In this document: positions 7,630 to 16,520 of the stretch, one piece after another | Layout: every line of letters starts with the position of its first letter | Position numbering within the stretch: position 1 is the first letter of the stretch | Source of the DNA: Woeseiaceae bacterium | GTDB taxonomy: Bacteria; Pseudomonadota; Gammaproteobacteria; Steroidobacterales; Woeseiaceae | Assembly: GCA_024640345.1 (NCBI GenBank) | Contig: JAHEFD010000002.1 | Coordinates: forward strand, 1-64,000 | DNA: 64,000 nt | Direction: 5' to 3' | The notes under the pieces: generated by a model | The model's database searches: none | Seen by the model: only the letters and a program-made list of their open reading frames with translations | What the model was told of the DNA's origin: nothing | Made by a program: the position numbers and the translations under genes

Positions 7630-10047
7630 GTGGCGACATACACAGGCAGTAATTTCACGCCTCCGGATATCAGGGGCAAGGTTACTGGTGCCGCGAAGTA
7701 CGCGGAGGACATTCGCGTTGACGGGCTGGTTTATGCGCGGATGCTGACAAGCCCGATGCCGCACGCCCGCGTCCGGAATCTTGACCTGACCGAGGCGCTG
7801 GCGATGGATGGCGTCGTTGGCGTACTGACCGCCGACGACGTACCCGAAGCAGCGCCTCCGAGGGCGGCAATTTTGACGAATGAGCCGGTCTTCGTGGGAG
7901 ATCCGGTGCTGGTAATCGCTGCTACGAGCGACACGATAGCAACCAACGCGTTGCAAAAGATCAAGATCGACTTCGAATCGCTGCCATTCTGCGTTGATCC
8001 CCTGGAGGCGCTCAAGACCGGTGGACCGCAGGCGAGAACCGAGGGAAATATTTACGCTCCAGCCGGGTTTGGCGACGACTCTTCGGGTCCCGAGGAATAC
8101 ACATGGACAGCGGAAGAGCTCGATGGCTTCATCAATGGAAAGCCCCCTGAGCGCGATACGCCTATCCAGTGGTCTGTTGGCGATATCGACGAGGGTTTCA
8201 AGCAGGCCAGCTTTATAATCGAACAGAACTTCGTCACCGCCGGATATGCCCATCACTCGATGGAACCGCGGTCGTCCATGGCGTACTGGCAAAACGGGCG
8301 CTGCTTTTTACACGGTCCGTCACAAAGCCAGAGTGCAATGCTGCCGGGCCTCGCGGCAATGATAGGTATTCCCGTTGAAGACCTCGTTTACATCAATGAG
8401 CATTGTGGCGGTGGATTTGGCTCGCGAAGCACGCCGTATCCGATGCTCGTTTTGCCTGCGTACTTTTCCAGGAAGATTAACCGGCCGGTTGCATTACACC
8501 TTAGTCGAGCCGAGGAGTTTTTCCTCGGGAAGGCGCGGTCCGGATTTCAGGGGAATGTGAAAATCGGATTTCGTGAAGATGGCCGGATCTGTGCGATGGA
8601 TCTGTTCCTCATCCAGGACATCGGTTGCCAGACAGGATTCCCGTCTGCGGCATCCGCTGCCGGGGCTACCTCGCTGGTGTATCAGCCGGAGACCATGCGC
8701 TTCCGGGCGATTCCCGTGATGACCAACACGACGCCGAAGGGTGCGCAGCGTGGGCCCGGGCAAAACCAGATCGCGTCGGCAATCGAACCGTTACTTGATC
8801 AGGCGGCGTTCAAGCTTGAGATGGACCGGCTACAAATTCGCGTGACCAATGCACCGGATAACGATTCCTTTCACGGGCCCACCCAGGAACCAATGACAAG
8901 CGCCTACATCAAGGAGGCGATAGCAAAAGGGGCGGAGCGATTTAACTGGCAGGAAAAGGTTCGGCGCAGCAGGCAACAGCGCGGCTCAAAGGTAACCGGC
9001 ATTGGCATCGGGCAGGCTTATCATTCTGCAGGCAGGCGCGGTTATGACGGTCTCATCCGTATCGCGCCGGATGGCAAGATTCACTTACACAGCGGTGTTG
9101 GAAACCTGGGCACGTATTCGTATGCGTCAACGACCCGACCGGCAGCTGACGTATTGCGCTGCAACTGGGAGAACTGTGTTCTGCACTACGGCAAGTCGAC
9201 CGAGAATCTGCCGTGGAGTTCAGCGCAAAATGGCAGCAACACGTCGTTTACGCATTCTCGAGCGAATTACGTTGCTGCACTGGATGCAGTGGAAAAAATC
9301 AAGGCGATCGCCGCAATGAAGCTGGGTGGTACTGCGGATGATTATGACATTGGCGACGAGCGGGTTTTCGCGAAGGCGGATCCGAACACGTCGATGAGTT
9401 ATGCGAAGGTTGCGCAAGCGGCAGTAGAACTCGGTGGGCGATTCGATGGTTCGGAGGTGCCCGACGAAATACACGATGTGACGAAACTTGCTGTCTCGAA
9501 TATCAGGGGCACGGGCCTGGTCGGGGTAGCCAAGGATACCCTTCCCATGCGTGGTGCCGTGCCGGCGCTGGCAGTTGGATTTGTGGAGATCGAACTGGAT
9601 CTCGAGACAGGCAAGTACGACATCATCGAGTACCTGGGTGTCGCGGACTGCGGCACTGTCGTTCACCCCATGGGGCTCGCTGCGCAGGTTCGTGGCGGCG
9701 CGGTGTGGGGAATTGGCATGGCAGGACTGGAGCGACATGTTTATGACCGGCAGACCGGGTTGCCCGCCAATGTCGGTTTCTATCAGTGCAAGCCTGCGAC
9801 GTATCTGGATCTGCCGGCAACCCTCGACTGGGATGCGGTTGATTTGCCCGATCGCGACAATCCCGTCGGCGTCAAAGGAATCGGTGAGCCGGTAATGGGT
9901 TGCGCTTCAGCGGCTATTTTGTGCGCTATATCTGATGCCCTGGGAGGGCACGTATTTAATCGCGTGCCGGTTACGCCGGACATGATCATCAATTACGTTG
10001 CAGGCCGAGGACAGTCGACCGATGCAATGAGCACAAATACGTTCTGA
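7630..10047 (+). CDS. Xanthine dehydrogenase-family molybdopterin-binding subunit
   Basis: An 805-residue large subunit of the molybdenum hydroxylase family (xanthine, aldehyde, isoquinoline and CO dehydrogenases). It starts at a GTG with GAGAGG upstream. The N-terminal domain (GKVTGAAKYAEDI) is followed by the Mo-cofactor domains with CGGGFGSRS near residue 258 and NTTPKGAQRGPG. The catalytic Glu is in GVKGIGEPVMGC near the C-terminus. No twin-arginine signal is visible. The partner subunits that normally carry [2Fe-2S] clusters and FAD are not encoded anywhere in the window; the neighbour is the Tat-HD protein. The substrate is unknown; oxidation of an aldehyde or N-heterocycle is typical. 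Confidence 0.9.
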   Translation: MATYTGSNFTPPDIRGKVTGAAKYAEDIRVDGLVYARMLTSPMPHARVRNLDLTEALAMDGVVGVLTADDVPEAAPPRAAILTNEPVFVGDPVLVIAATSDTIATNALQKIKIDFESLPFCVDPLEALKTGGPQARTEGNIYAPAGFGDDSSGPEEYTWTAEELDGFINGKPPERDTPIQWSVGDIDEGFKQASFIIEQNFVTAGYAHHSMEPRSSMAYWQNGRCFLHGPSQSQSAMLPGLAAMIGIPVEDLVYINEHCGGGFGSRSTPYPMLVLPAYFSRKINRPVALHLSRAEEFFLGKARSGFQGNVKIGFREDGRICAMDLFLIQDIGCQTGFPSAASAAGATSLVYQPETMRFRAIPVMTNTTPKGAQRGPGQNQIASAIEPLLDQAAFKLEMDRLQIRVTNAPDNDSFHGPTQEPMTSAYIKEAIAKGAERFNWQEKVRRSRQQRGSKVTGIGIGQAYHSAGRRGYDGLIRIAPDGKIHLHSGVGNLGTYSYASTTRPAADVLRCNWENCVLHYGKSTENLPWSSAQNGSNTSFTHSRANYVAALDAVEKIKAIAAMKLGGTADDYDIGDERVFAKADPNTSMSYAKVAQAAVELGGRFDGSEVPDEIHDVTKLAVSNIRGTGLVGVAKDTLPMRGAVPALAVGFVEIELDLETGKYDIIEYLGVADCGTVVHPMGLAAQVRGGAVWGIGMAGLERHVYDRQTGLPANVGFYQCKPATYLDLPATLDWDAVDLPDRDNPVGVKGIGEPVMGCASAAILCAISDALGGHVFNRVPVTPDMIINYVAGRGQSTDAMSTNTF

Positions 10048-10079
10048 TTGTTACCGGCTGGCGCCAGGGTGTTTGTTCA

Positions 10080-10544
10080 TCAGGCTTCGGCAATGTCGTC
10101 CAGTGACTCGGATTCGTCGAACGGTTCGGTATCTTCGATCTGCTCGAGAAGATTTATCGCCACGCCGACAAAGTCTGTGTCGGTCACGATGCCACGCAGT
10201 TCGCCGTCATTAACGACGGGCAGGCATCCAATACGATGTTTTTCCAGGAAGAGGGCCGCTTGTCGAAGACTCGCATTTTCACTGACGGTTGCAACGTCGC
10301 GGACCATGATATCCCCGACGACGATATCGTTGGCGGGGATGCGATTTTCGGCCTCGCGAAGGATTGAATCGGTTGCTGCGAGCACGTTGGTGAGCGTAAC
10401 CAGCCCGACCAGTTTGTTGTCGTTATCGAGTACGGGCAAATGATGAATCCTCTTGTCGTGCATGAGGTTTCGCGCCGTCGCCAGCGTGTCAGCGGGAGCC
10501 ACGGTAATCAAATCCGTGCTCATAATCATTTCGAGACTCATCAT
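10080..10544 (-). CDS. CBS-domain pair protein
   Basis: A 154-residue protein consisting almost entirely of two CBS domains, roughly residues 6-62 (IMSTDLITVAPADTLATAR...) and 75-132 (IMVRDVATVSENASLRQAA...). CBS pairs bind adenine nucleotides such as AMP, ATP or S-adenosylmethionine and act as energy or ligand sensors. The tail is acidic. The start has a near-perfect GGAGG eight bases upstream. It stands alone, convergent with the molybdenum hydroxylase gene. No effector domain is fused, so it presumably regulates a partner in trans; which one is not visible. Confidence 0.88.
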   Translation of the reverse strand: MMSLEMIMSTDLITVAPADTLATARNLMHDKRIHHLPVLDNDNKLVGLVTLTNVLAATDSILREAENRIPANDIVVGDIMVRDVATVSENASLRQAALFLEKHRIGCLPVVNDGELRGIVTDTDFVGVAINLLEQIEDTEPFDESESLDDIAEA

Positions 10545-10721
10545 TCCGATATCCTCCGCCGTACTGCCCTACATATTCAGTCTAGCTGTCTGGTCCTTGC
10601 CCGCCATTACGGGATTCACGTATCGCCAAGAGCATTACTTTGCCGGGCAGGAACACACAAATTGCTGACATCTCGTGGCTGGTGAGCTAGTTTCTGTTCA
10701 GGGCACATACAGGTGGAAATA

Positions 10722-12473
10722 ATGAGACAACTGAAACTAAGCGCAGCAGCCATTTTCCTGGTGATGATGGCCGGCTGTGCAGAAGATCCGGCCGAGGTAT
10801 CAGAGGCCGGTGGTGCAAACCTGATCCTGACCAACGCTCGCGTTTATACGCTCGACTGGGACGAAGCATCACCGGACGGCACCATTAAACCTGATGCGCC
10901 GCATAATGACGGGGGCTGGCATCCCGATGCGGAGGCGATCGTTACCCAGGGCGGGGAAATCCTGTTTGTCGGCAGCACTCGTGAAGCGATGGAGTATCGT
11001 GGTGAGTCGAGCCGGGTGATTGATCTCGCCGGCGCGACAGTAATCCCGGGGCTCGTTGATTCTCACACCCATGTATTCGGTCTGGGCGCATTGCTGGACC
11101 AGGTGAACCTGGTTGACGTGGCAACAGAGGAAGAAGCGGTCGCGCTGGTTGTCGAACGCGCGAAGACTGTGCCGAAAGGCGAATGGATTATCGGGCGCGG
11201 ATGGGACGAAGGGGCCTGGGCAAATCGCTATCCAGACAAGGCGCTCCTGTCAGAAGCGGTGCCGGATCACCCGGTATTCATGGATAGCCTGCACGGCTTC
11301 GCCGGATGGGGTAACCAGATGGCGCTGGACACAGCCGGCATTACGGCAGAAACAGAAGTGCCGGTTGGCGGAGAAATGCGCCTTGGCGCGGACGGCCAGC
11401 CGACGGGACTGTTCCTCAACCGAGCTGTGCAGCTTCTCAGTTCGGCTATTCCCGACGCGTCGCGCGAGACCCTGACGAGTCAACTTCTGCTTGGGTTGAA
11501 TCAAATGGCGGCCGATGGGTTCACCGCCGTTCATGACGCTGGTCTCGACACGCAGGCGATGAGCATTCTTGAGGAGCTGGAGGCAGCCGATCGCTTGCCC
11601 GTTCGTGTCTACGCGATGTTATCGCTGCGTGACGAGGACCTGATTCGTAAATGGCTCGAAAAAGGACCGGACAAGGATAACGACAGCATGTTGGTGACGC
11701 GGACGGTCAAAGCCTATTACGACGGCGCCCTTGGTTCGCGAGGTGCCCGCCTGCTTTATGATTACGCGGATCAACCCGGGCATCGTGGCATCAGTGGCGA
11801 TGGTTACGGGTTCAACCAGGAACTCAATGCACAGGCAATGAAAGCCGGATTCCAGATCGCGATCCATGCGATCGGTGATGCTGGCAACAGGGAGGCGCTC
11901 GATATCCTTGAGGGCGTCTTCAAGGAAGATTCGTCCACGGCGAAAAACCGGCACCGGATTGAGCATGCCCAGGTGATGAGCCCTGACGATATTCCGCGAC
12001 TGGGAGCGCTAGGTATTATCGCGTCCATGGAGCCTCCGCACGCGGTGGAAGACAAGACGTGGGCGGAAGAGCGACTGGGTCCCGAACGAGTTCTTGGCGC
12101 TTATGCCTGGCGTTCGCTTCGGGAGTCCAATGCAAGGCTCACGTTCAATTCGGACAATCCCGGCTCGGACCACAGTATATTTTACGGCCTGCATGCGGCG
12201 ATCACGCGACAGGATAAGAATGAGCAACCTGAAGGCGGCTGGTACGCCGAACAGCGCATGAACGCCGAAGAGTCGGTTCGCGGCTACACGAACTGGTCGG
12301 CCTATGCGAGTTTTCGCGAGGACGAAACAGGTATTATCGAAGCTGGCCGATGGGCGGATCTGACCATTATGGATATTGATCCGTTTCTGCTTGCCGAAGA
12401 AAGTCCTGGCGATATTCTTAACGGCCGGATTTTGATGACAATTGTTAACGGCAATATTGTTTACGAGAGATAG
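10722..12473 (+). CDS. YtcJ-like amidohydrolase lipoprotein (copy 1)
   Basis: A 583-residue metal-dependent hydrolase of the amidohydrolase 3 / YtcJ group, whose characterised relatives include N-substituted formamide deformylase. The start at ATG 10722 (AGGTGG upstream) gives a signal ending in a lipobox, VMMAGC, so it is probably tethered to the outer membrane facing the periplasm. Metal-site motifs: GLVDSHTHVFG (HxH), IHAIGDAGNRE, RIEHAQVM and TFNSDNPGSDH. It is 26 bp upstream of a Tat-signal SpdH-like dehydrogenase, the same order as at 45.3-48.9 kb. Probable reaction: hydrolysis of an N-acyl or N-formyl amine, giving the amine used by the dehydrogenase (inference). Confidence 0.87.
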   Translation: MRQLKLSAAAIFLVMMAGCAEDPAEVSEAGGANLILTNARVYTLDWDEASPDGTIKPDAPHNDGGWHPDAEAIVTQGGEILFVGSTREAMEYRGESSRVIDLAGATVIPGLVDSHTHVFGLGALLDQVNLVDVATEEEAVALVVERAKTVPKGEWIIGRGWDEGAWANRYPDKALLSEAVPDHPVFMDSLHGFAGWGNQMALDTAGITAETEVPVGGEMRLGADGQPTGLFLNRAVQLLSSAIPDASRETLTSQLLLGLNQMAADGFTAVHDAGLDTQAMSILEELEAADRLPVRVYAMLSLRDEDLIRKWLEKGPDKDNDSMLVTRTVKAYYDGALGSRGARLLYDYADQPGHRGISGDGYGFNQELNAQAMKAGFQIAIHAIGDAGNREALDILEGVFKEDSSTAKNRHRIEHAQVMSPDDIPRLGALGIIASMEPPHAVEDKTWAEERLGPERVLGAYAWRSLRESNARLTFNSDNPGSDHSIFYGLHAAITRQDKNEQPEGGWYAEQRMNAEESVRGYTNWSAYASFREDETGIIEAGRWADLTIMDIDPFLLAEESPGDILNGRILMTIVNGNIVYER

Positions 12474-12499
12474 CAGGCAAGCGGCTTTTCGGGGGAGCA

Positions 12500-14419
12500 A
12501 TGGTGAAAAAAACGACGCTGAACAGGCGAGACTTTGTCAACGGTTGTGCCTTTAGCCTGGCGGCAGGTACAAGCATTTCTCCGCTCGAGGCGCTTGCGCA
12601 AAATATGCTGGATCCGACCGCCTTGCCCCCGGATTACTATCCTCCCACGAAGCAGGGCTTGCGAGGCAGCCACGATGGCTCATTCGAGGTTGCGCATGAA
12701 GCACGAGATGGCAAGCGATGGAATGCAGTTGACGCCGGTGATCGGCTCTATGACCTGGTTGTCGTCGGTGGAGGGCTGAGCGGCCTGTCCGCAGCCTACT
12801 TTTTTCGCAAACAGCATGGCCCGGGGGCTCGCATACTGATTCTCGACAACCATGACGATTTCGGCGGTCACGCGAAGCGGAACGAATTCTGGCATGACGG
12901 GCAAATGTACCTGGTCAACGGAGGCACGCTGAATGTCGAAGCCCCGCAACAGTACAATTCAGCGGCTGCCGGCCTGCTCTGGGAGCTTGGCATTGACCGC
13001 AGCCGCTACTTCGAGAAAAACCGGAAGATGTTTTCACGGTACGCGGAGATGGGTCTGAAAGGCAGCATGTTTTTCGATCGGGAGACGTTTGGAACGGAAA
13101 AGCTAGTGGTCGGCTACGGCGACGATGCTTTCGACGAATTTATCGAAAAGACGCCGTTAAGCGATGAGGTCAAGCGTGACGCGAAGCGACTTTACAAAGA
13201 CCGGAAGGACTATTTTCCCGGCCTGACTTCAGACGAGAAAAGAGCGAAGCTCGCTCACATGAGTTATCGCGACTACATTACCAAAGTTGCCAAGTGTCAC
13301 CCCGATGTCGTGAAGCTTTTCGACAGCAGTCTGCTGGGAATATTCGTTACGGCGATGGATGCTATTCCGGCCATCTACTGCCGCGAAATGGGTTACCCCG
13401 GATTTGACGGATTGAACCTTGATGAGGTATCGCCAGACCGGCTGGCAAACGAACCGGGCGGGCAACACGGACGGGAGAACACGGCAAGGGCAGAGAGCGG
13501 CGATCCGGATATGTATTTTCCCGACGGCAATGCAACCATTGCCAGGCTATTGGTGCGATCTCTCGTACCGGATTCCATGCCGGGCGACTCAATGGAAGAT
13601 GTCGTTAGTGCGCGGGTTGACTACAGTCTTCTTGATAGAAACGAAAACAGGATCAAAATTCGACTGAACAGTACGGTCGTGAATGTTGCGCACATCAATG
13701 ATCGGCAGGTCGAAACGCAGTATGTTCTCGATGGCAAGGCGTACTCGGTGAAGAGTGGCGCGGTTGTGATGGCGTGCTGGAATTCGGTCATCCCTCATAT
13801 CTGTCATGAATTTTCCGAGAAGCAAAGAGAAGCTTTGCTCTATGGCCAGAAGTCGCCGCTGGTTTACACCGGCGTCCTGATCTCTAACTGGCAGTCGTTT
13901 GCTGATGCAGGCATTTCGAGAGTCAGCGCCCCCGGTGGTTATCATCCGAGTATCGGCTTGCCGCCGTCACTTGAACTAGGCGAGTATCAAACCGCTCGAA
14001 GCCCGGATAAACCCATCGTGGTGCGAATGTCGTGTTATTTCAACGAGCCGGGACTTTCGCGTCGTGAGCAGCATCGCATCGGCAGGAACAGGATGCTGGC
14101 CACCCCGTTCTCGACTTTCGAGCACCACATCCGCGATCAGCTTTCCCGAATTCTCGGCCCGACAGGCTTTGATCATGAGCGGGATATCCTGGGTATCACG
14201 GTTAATCGATGGCCGCACGGCTATACCTATTCGTACAATCCGCTGTTCGATCCTGACGAATGGGCATTTACAACTACCGCGGAGCGGCCGGCAGTCGTGG
14301 GACGCCAGCGACTAGGCCGGATTGCGATAGCCAATGCAGACGCCGCCGCCAGTCCCCATACCGACGCAGCGATCGGGGAGGCGTTTCGGGCTGTTAACGA
14401 GTTAATTGGCTCTGCCTGA
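12500..14419 (+). CDS. Tat-signal FAD-dependent amine dehydrogenase, SpdH-like (copy 1)
   Basis: A 639-residue flavoprotein starting with LNRRDFVNGCAFSLAAG, a twin-arginine signal, after a GGGGGAG Shine-Dalgarno. A Rossmann dinucleotide site (DLVVVGGGLSGLSAAY) lies near residue 87, followed by LDNHDDFGGHAKRNEF, and NRWPHGYTYSYN is near the C-terminus. The overall pattern matches spermidine dehydrogenase (SpdH) of Pseudomonas and Serratia, which oxidises polyamines to an aldehyde and a shorter amine. It is clearly paralogous to the protein at 46981-48864 but diverged, so the two may differ in substrate. It follows the amidohydrolase lipoprotein with a 26-bp gap. I infer amine oxidation in the periplasm; heme binding as in SpdH was not assessed. 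Confidence 0.82.
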   Translation: MVKKTTLNRRDFVNGCAFSLAAGTSISPLEALAQNMLDPTALPPDYYPPTKQGLRGSHDGSFEVAHEARDGKRWNAVDAGDRLYDLVVVGGGLSGLSAAYFFRKQHGPGARILILDNHDDFGGHAKRNEFWHDGQMYLVNGGTLNVEAPQQYNSAAAGLLWELGIDRSRYFEKNRKMFSRYAEMGLKGSMFFDRETFGTEKLVVGYGDDAFDEFIEKTPLSDEVKRDAKRLYKDRKDYFPGLTSDEKRAKLAHMSYRDYITKVAKCHPDVVKLFDSSLLGIFVTAMDAIPAIYCREMGYPGFDGLNLDEVSPDRLANEPGGQHGRENTARAESGDPDMYFPDGNATIARLLVRSLVPDSMPGDSMEDVVSARVDYSLLDRNENRIKIRLNSTVVNVAHINDRQVETQYVLDGKAYSVKSGAVVMACWNSVIPHICHEFSEKQREALLYGQKSPLVYTGVLISNWQSFADAGISRVSAPGGYHPSIGLPPSLELGEYQTARSPDKPIVVRMSCYFNEPGLSRREQHRIGRNRMLATPFSTFEHHIRDQLSRILGPTGFDHERDILGITVNRWPHGYTYSYNPLFDPDEWAFTTTAERPAVVGRQRLGRIAIANADAAASPHTDAAIGEAFRAVNELIGSA

Positions 14420-14525
14420 ACGACCCCGGGGGAAAACGTCACGCGAGTTGCGGCCTTTCCGCATTGTCGGCCCAGTTGGCCCGTGAAATACTGCTGATTC
14501 GAATAACAGGTAATCCGGTGCTCAC

Positions 14526-15281
14526 GTGCTTCAACGCTTCCTTGTCCTTACGCTGTTCCTGGCCGCTTCTGCGTTTTCTGCCGAAGGGGTGGACCGGACC
14601 GCAACAGAAATAGTTCGCGATGCCCTGAACCACTGGCGTGGCCTGTCATCGCAAAGCGAAATGACGATGACTATCCATCGGCCGGACTGGGAACGCAGCA
14701 TGTCAATGGAGTCGTGGACGCAAGGTGAAAAGCGATCCCTCGTTCGTGTAACCGCACCGAGAAAAGATCGTGGTAATGGCACTTTGATCGACGACAACAA
14801 CATGTGGACTTTTTCGCCGAAAGTAAACCGGGTAATCAAGGTTCCGTCGTCAATGATGAACCAAAGCTGGATGGGATCGGACTTTTCGAACAAGGATATT
14901 TCGCGAACGGACGATATTCTCGAGCAGTACGATCACGCGCTGTTGGGAAAAACAGAACTGGACGGCCTTACCGTATACGAAATCGAATCCATTCCACACG
15001 AGGATGCTGCAGTCGTCTGGGGAAGGGAGGTGTTGTTTGTTCGGGAAGATAATGTCCTCGTCGAGCATCGTTTCTACGACCAGGATGGCGCGCGCGTGAA
15101 GACGCTTCGTACCCTGGAGTTTGCCGAAATGGGTGGGCGCGCCGTCGCTGCGATCCAGAGGATGGAGAAGGAGGAAGCGCCCGGAGAATGGACGGAAATC
15201 AGGTTGGACAGTGTCGAATTCGATGTTGAATTAAACAGCAGCGTCTTTACGCTCTCAAATCTCCGTAATCCGAGAAACTAG
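14526..15281 (+). CDS. LolA-like outer membrane lipoprotein-sorting protein
   Basis: A 251-residue periplasmic protein with a GTG start, a signal peptide (MLQRFLVLTLFLAASAFS) and the LolA-like half-barrel pattern: MTMTIHRPDWERSMSMESWT, then GNGTLIDDNNMWTFSPKVNRVIKVP. The LolA fold carries a lipid or acyl chain across the periplasm. It is the first gene of a tight cluster with two FtsX-type permeases, an ATPase and an outer-membrane barrel. This places it as the periplasmic carrier of that exporter rather than as the general LolA. The cargo is unknown. Confidence 0.83.
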   Translation: MLQRFLVLTLFLAASAFSAEGVDRTATEIVRDALNHWRGLSSQSEMTMTIHRPDWERSMSMESWTQGEKRSLVRVTAPRKDRGNGTLIDDNNMWTFSPKVNRVIKVPSSMMNQSWMGSDFSNKDISRTDDILEQYDHALLGKTELDGLTVYEIESIPHEDAAVVWGREVLFVREDNVLVEHRFYDQDGARVKTLRTLEFAEMGGRAVAAIQRMEKEEAPGEWTEIRLDSVEFDVELNSSVFTLSNLRNPRN

Positions 15282-15290
15282 GGAACGCTC

Positions 15291-16520
15291 GTGAACATCA
15301 CTTCGCGTTTGGCCTGGCGAAATGTCTGGCGTCATCCACGAAGAACGTGGCTGACGATCGGCGCAATGGTTTTTTCCAATGCGTTACTGGTCTTTATGAT
15401 TTCCATTCAGTTCGGTATGTACGAGCTGATGATCGACAATACGCTGAAAGCATTTACGGGGCATTTGCAGGTTCAGGCGGTCGGTTACAAGGATGATCTG
15501 AAGATTCGCCAGGTTGTACCCGACGCGAGATCGGTCGCGGAACGCTTAAGGAGTGAACTGGAGCTGGAGACAATCACCGTTCGCTCGTCGGCATTTGTTT
15601 TGCTCTCGAGCGAGGACCGCAGTTACGGCGTCCAGGTTTTCGGTGTTGACCCGGAATATGAGCCGCGCGTGTCGTCGATTCCAGGGCTGGTTCGTGAGGG
15701 GCATTACCCGACCGGGCGGGATGCACAGGAAATCGTTATTGGAAAAGTTCTTGCTCGCAACCTGCGGGTTGGGCTTGGTGATGAGTTAACCCTTTTGGGC
15801 AGTGGGCGCGATGGTTCATTCGCAGCTGCCGTTGCCGAAGTGGCGGGTATTTTCGATAGCGGCGTCACTGATATGGATCGTTCAATCGCAGAGATCCCCG
15901 TGGGATTTTTCGATGACGTGTTCTACATGGAAGGCGCCAGTCACGCTGTTGTCATCGTAACGCCTGACCTTGCGTCCGTTCCGGGCATCAAGTCCCGGGT
16001 GGAAGCATCCCTGCCCATCAACGAAGGCCTTGTTGTGCACGACTGGGACGCCTTGCAACCAGGGCTGAAGCAGGCAATCCAGGCAGATATCAGCAGCGCC
16101 TTCTTTATGTACGGAATCCTGGTCATCCTGGTCGCATTCAGCGTTATGAATACGCAACTGATGTCGGTACTGGAGCGCACCCACGAGTTCGGTATCGTCA
16201 TGTCGCTGGGAGTGACACCCGGCCGCCTCGGGACGCTTGTCATTCTCGAGACCGGCATGATGGCGCTGGCCGGGCTGCTGCTGGGTGCCCTTGCTGGTGG
16301 CCTCGTCACGCTTTGGTTCACCTACAATGGTTTCAGTTACCCCGGCATGGATCAAATGGCGGCTAACTTCAATCTTCCGAGTCGATTCTATCCGCAAGTG
16401 ACGGTGCTGACTCTTTTCCTCGGGCCTGCCGTGGTTTTTGTCGGTTCGATACTTTCCTCGCTTTACCCCGCGCTTCGTCTGCACTGGTTACAGCCTGTTG
16501 CTGCAATGAGGGCAGTCTGA
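15291..16520 (+). CDS. ABC transporter permease, LolC/LolE-FtsX type (1)
   Basis: A 409-residue inner-membrane protein with a GTG start. One transmembrane helix lies near the N-terminus (TWLTIGAMVFSNALLVFMIS), then a large periplasmic domain, then three C-terminal helices with the FtsX pattern (FGIVMSLGVTPGRLGTLVI). This topology belongs to the type VII ABC permeases (LolC, LolE, MacB, FtsX), which use ATP hydrolysis to move lipids or to perform mechanical work in the periplasm. The stop overlaps the next permease ATG by one base, indicating translational coupling and a heterodimeric permease. Confidence 0.9.
   Translation: MNITSRLAWRNVWRHPRRTWLTIGAMVFSNALLVFMISIQFGMYELMIDNTLKAFTGHLQVQAVGYKDDLKIRQVVPDARSVAERLRSELELETITVRSSAFVLLSSEDRSYGVQVFGVDPEYEPRVSSIPGLVREGHYPTGRDAQEIVIGKVLARNLRVGLGDELTLLGSGRDGSFAAAVAEVAGIFDSGVTDMDRSIAEIPVGFFDDVFYMEGASHAVVIVTPDLASVPGIKSRVEASLPINEGLVVHDWDALQPGLKQAIQADISSAFFMYGILVILVAFSVMNTQLMSVLERTHEFGIVMSLGVTPGRLGTLVILETGMMALAGLLLGALAGGLVTLWFTYNGFSYPGMDQMAANFNLPSRFYPQVTVLTLFLGPAVVFVGSILSSLYPALRLHWLQPVAAMRAV

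Noticed and set aside
6668-8292. Two minus-strand open frames of about 290-300 codons opposite the HD protein and molybdenum subunit
   Set aside because: Both are shadows of well-supported genes and contain no family motif.
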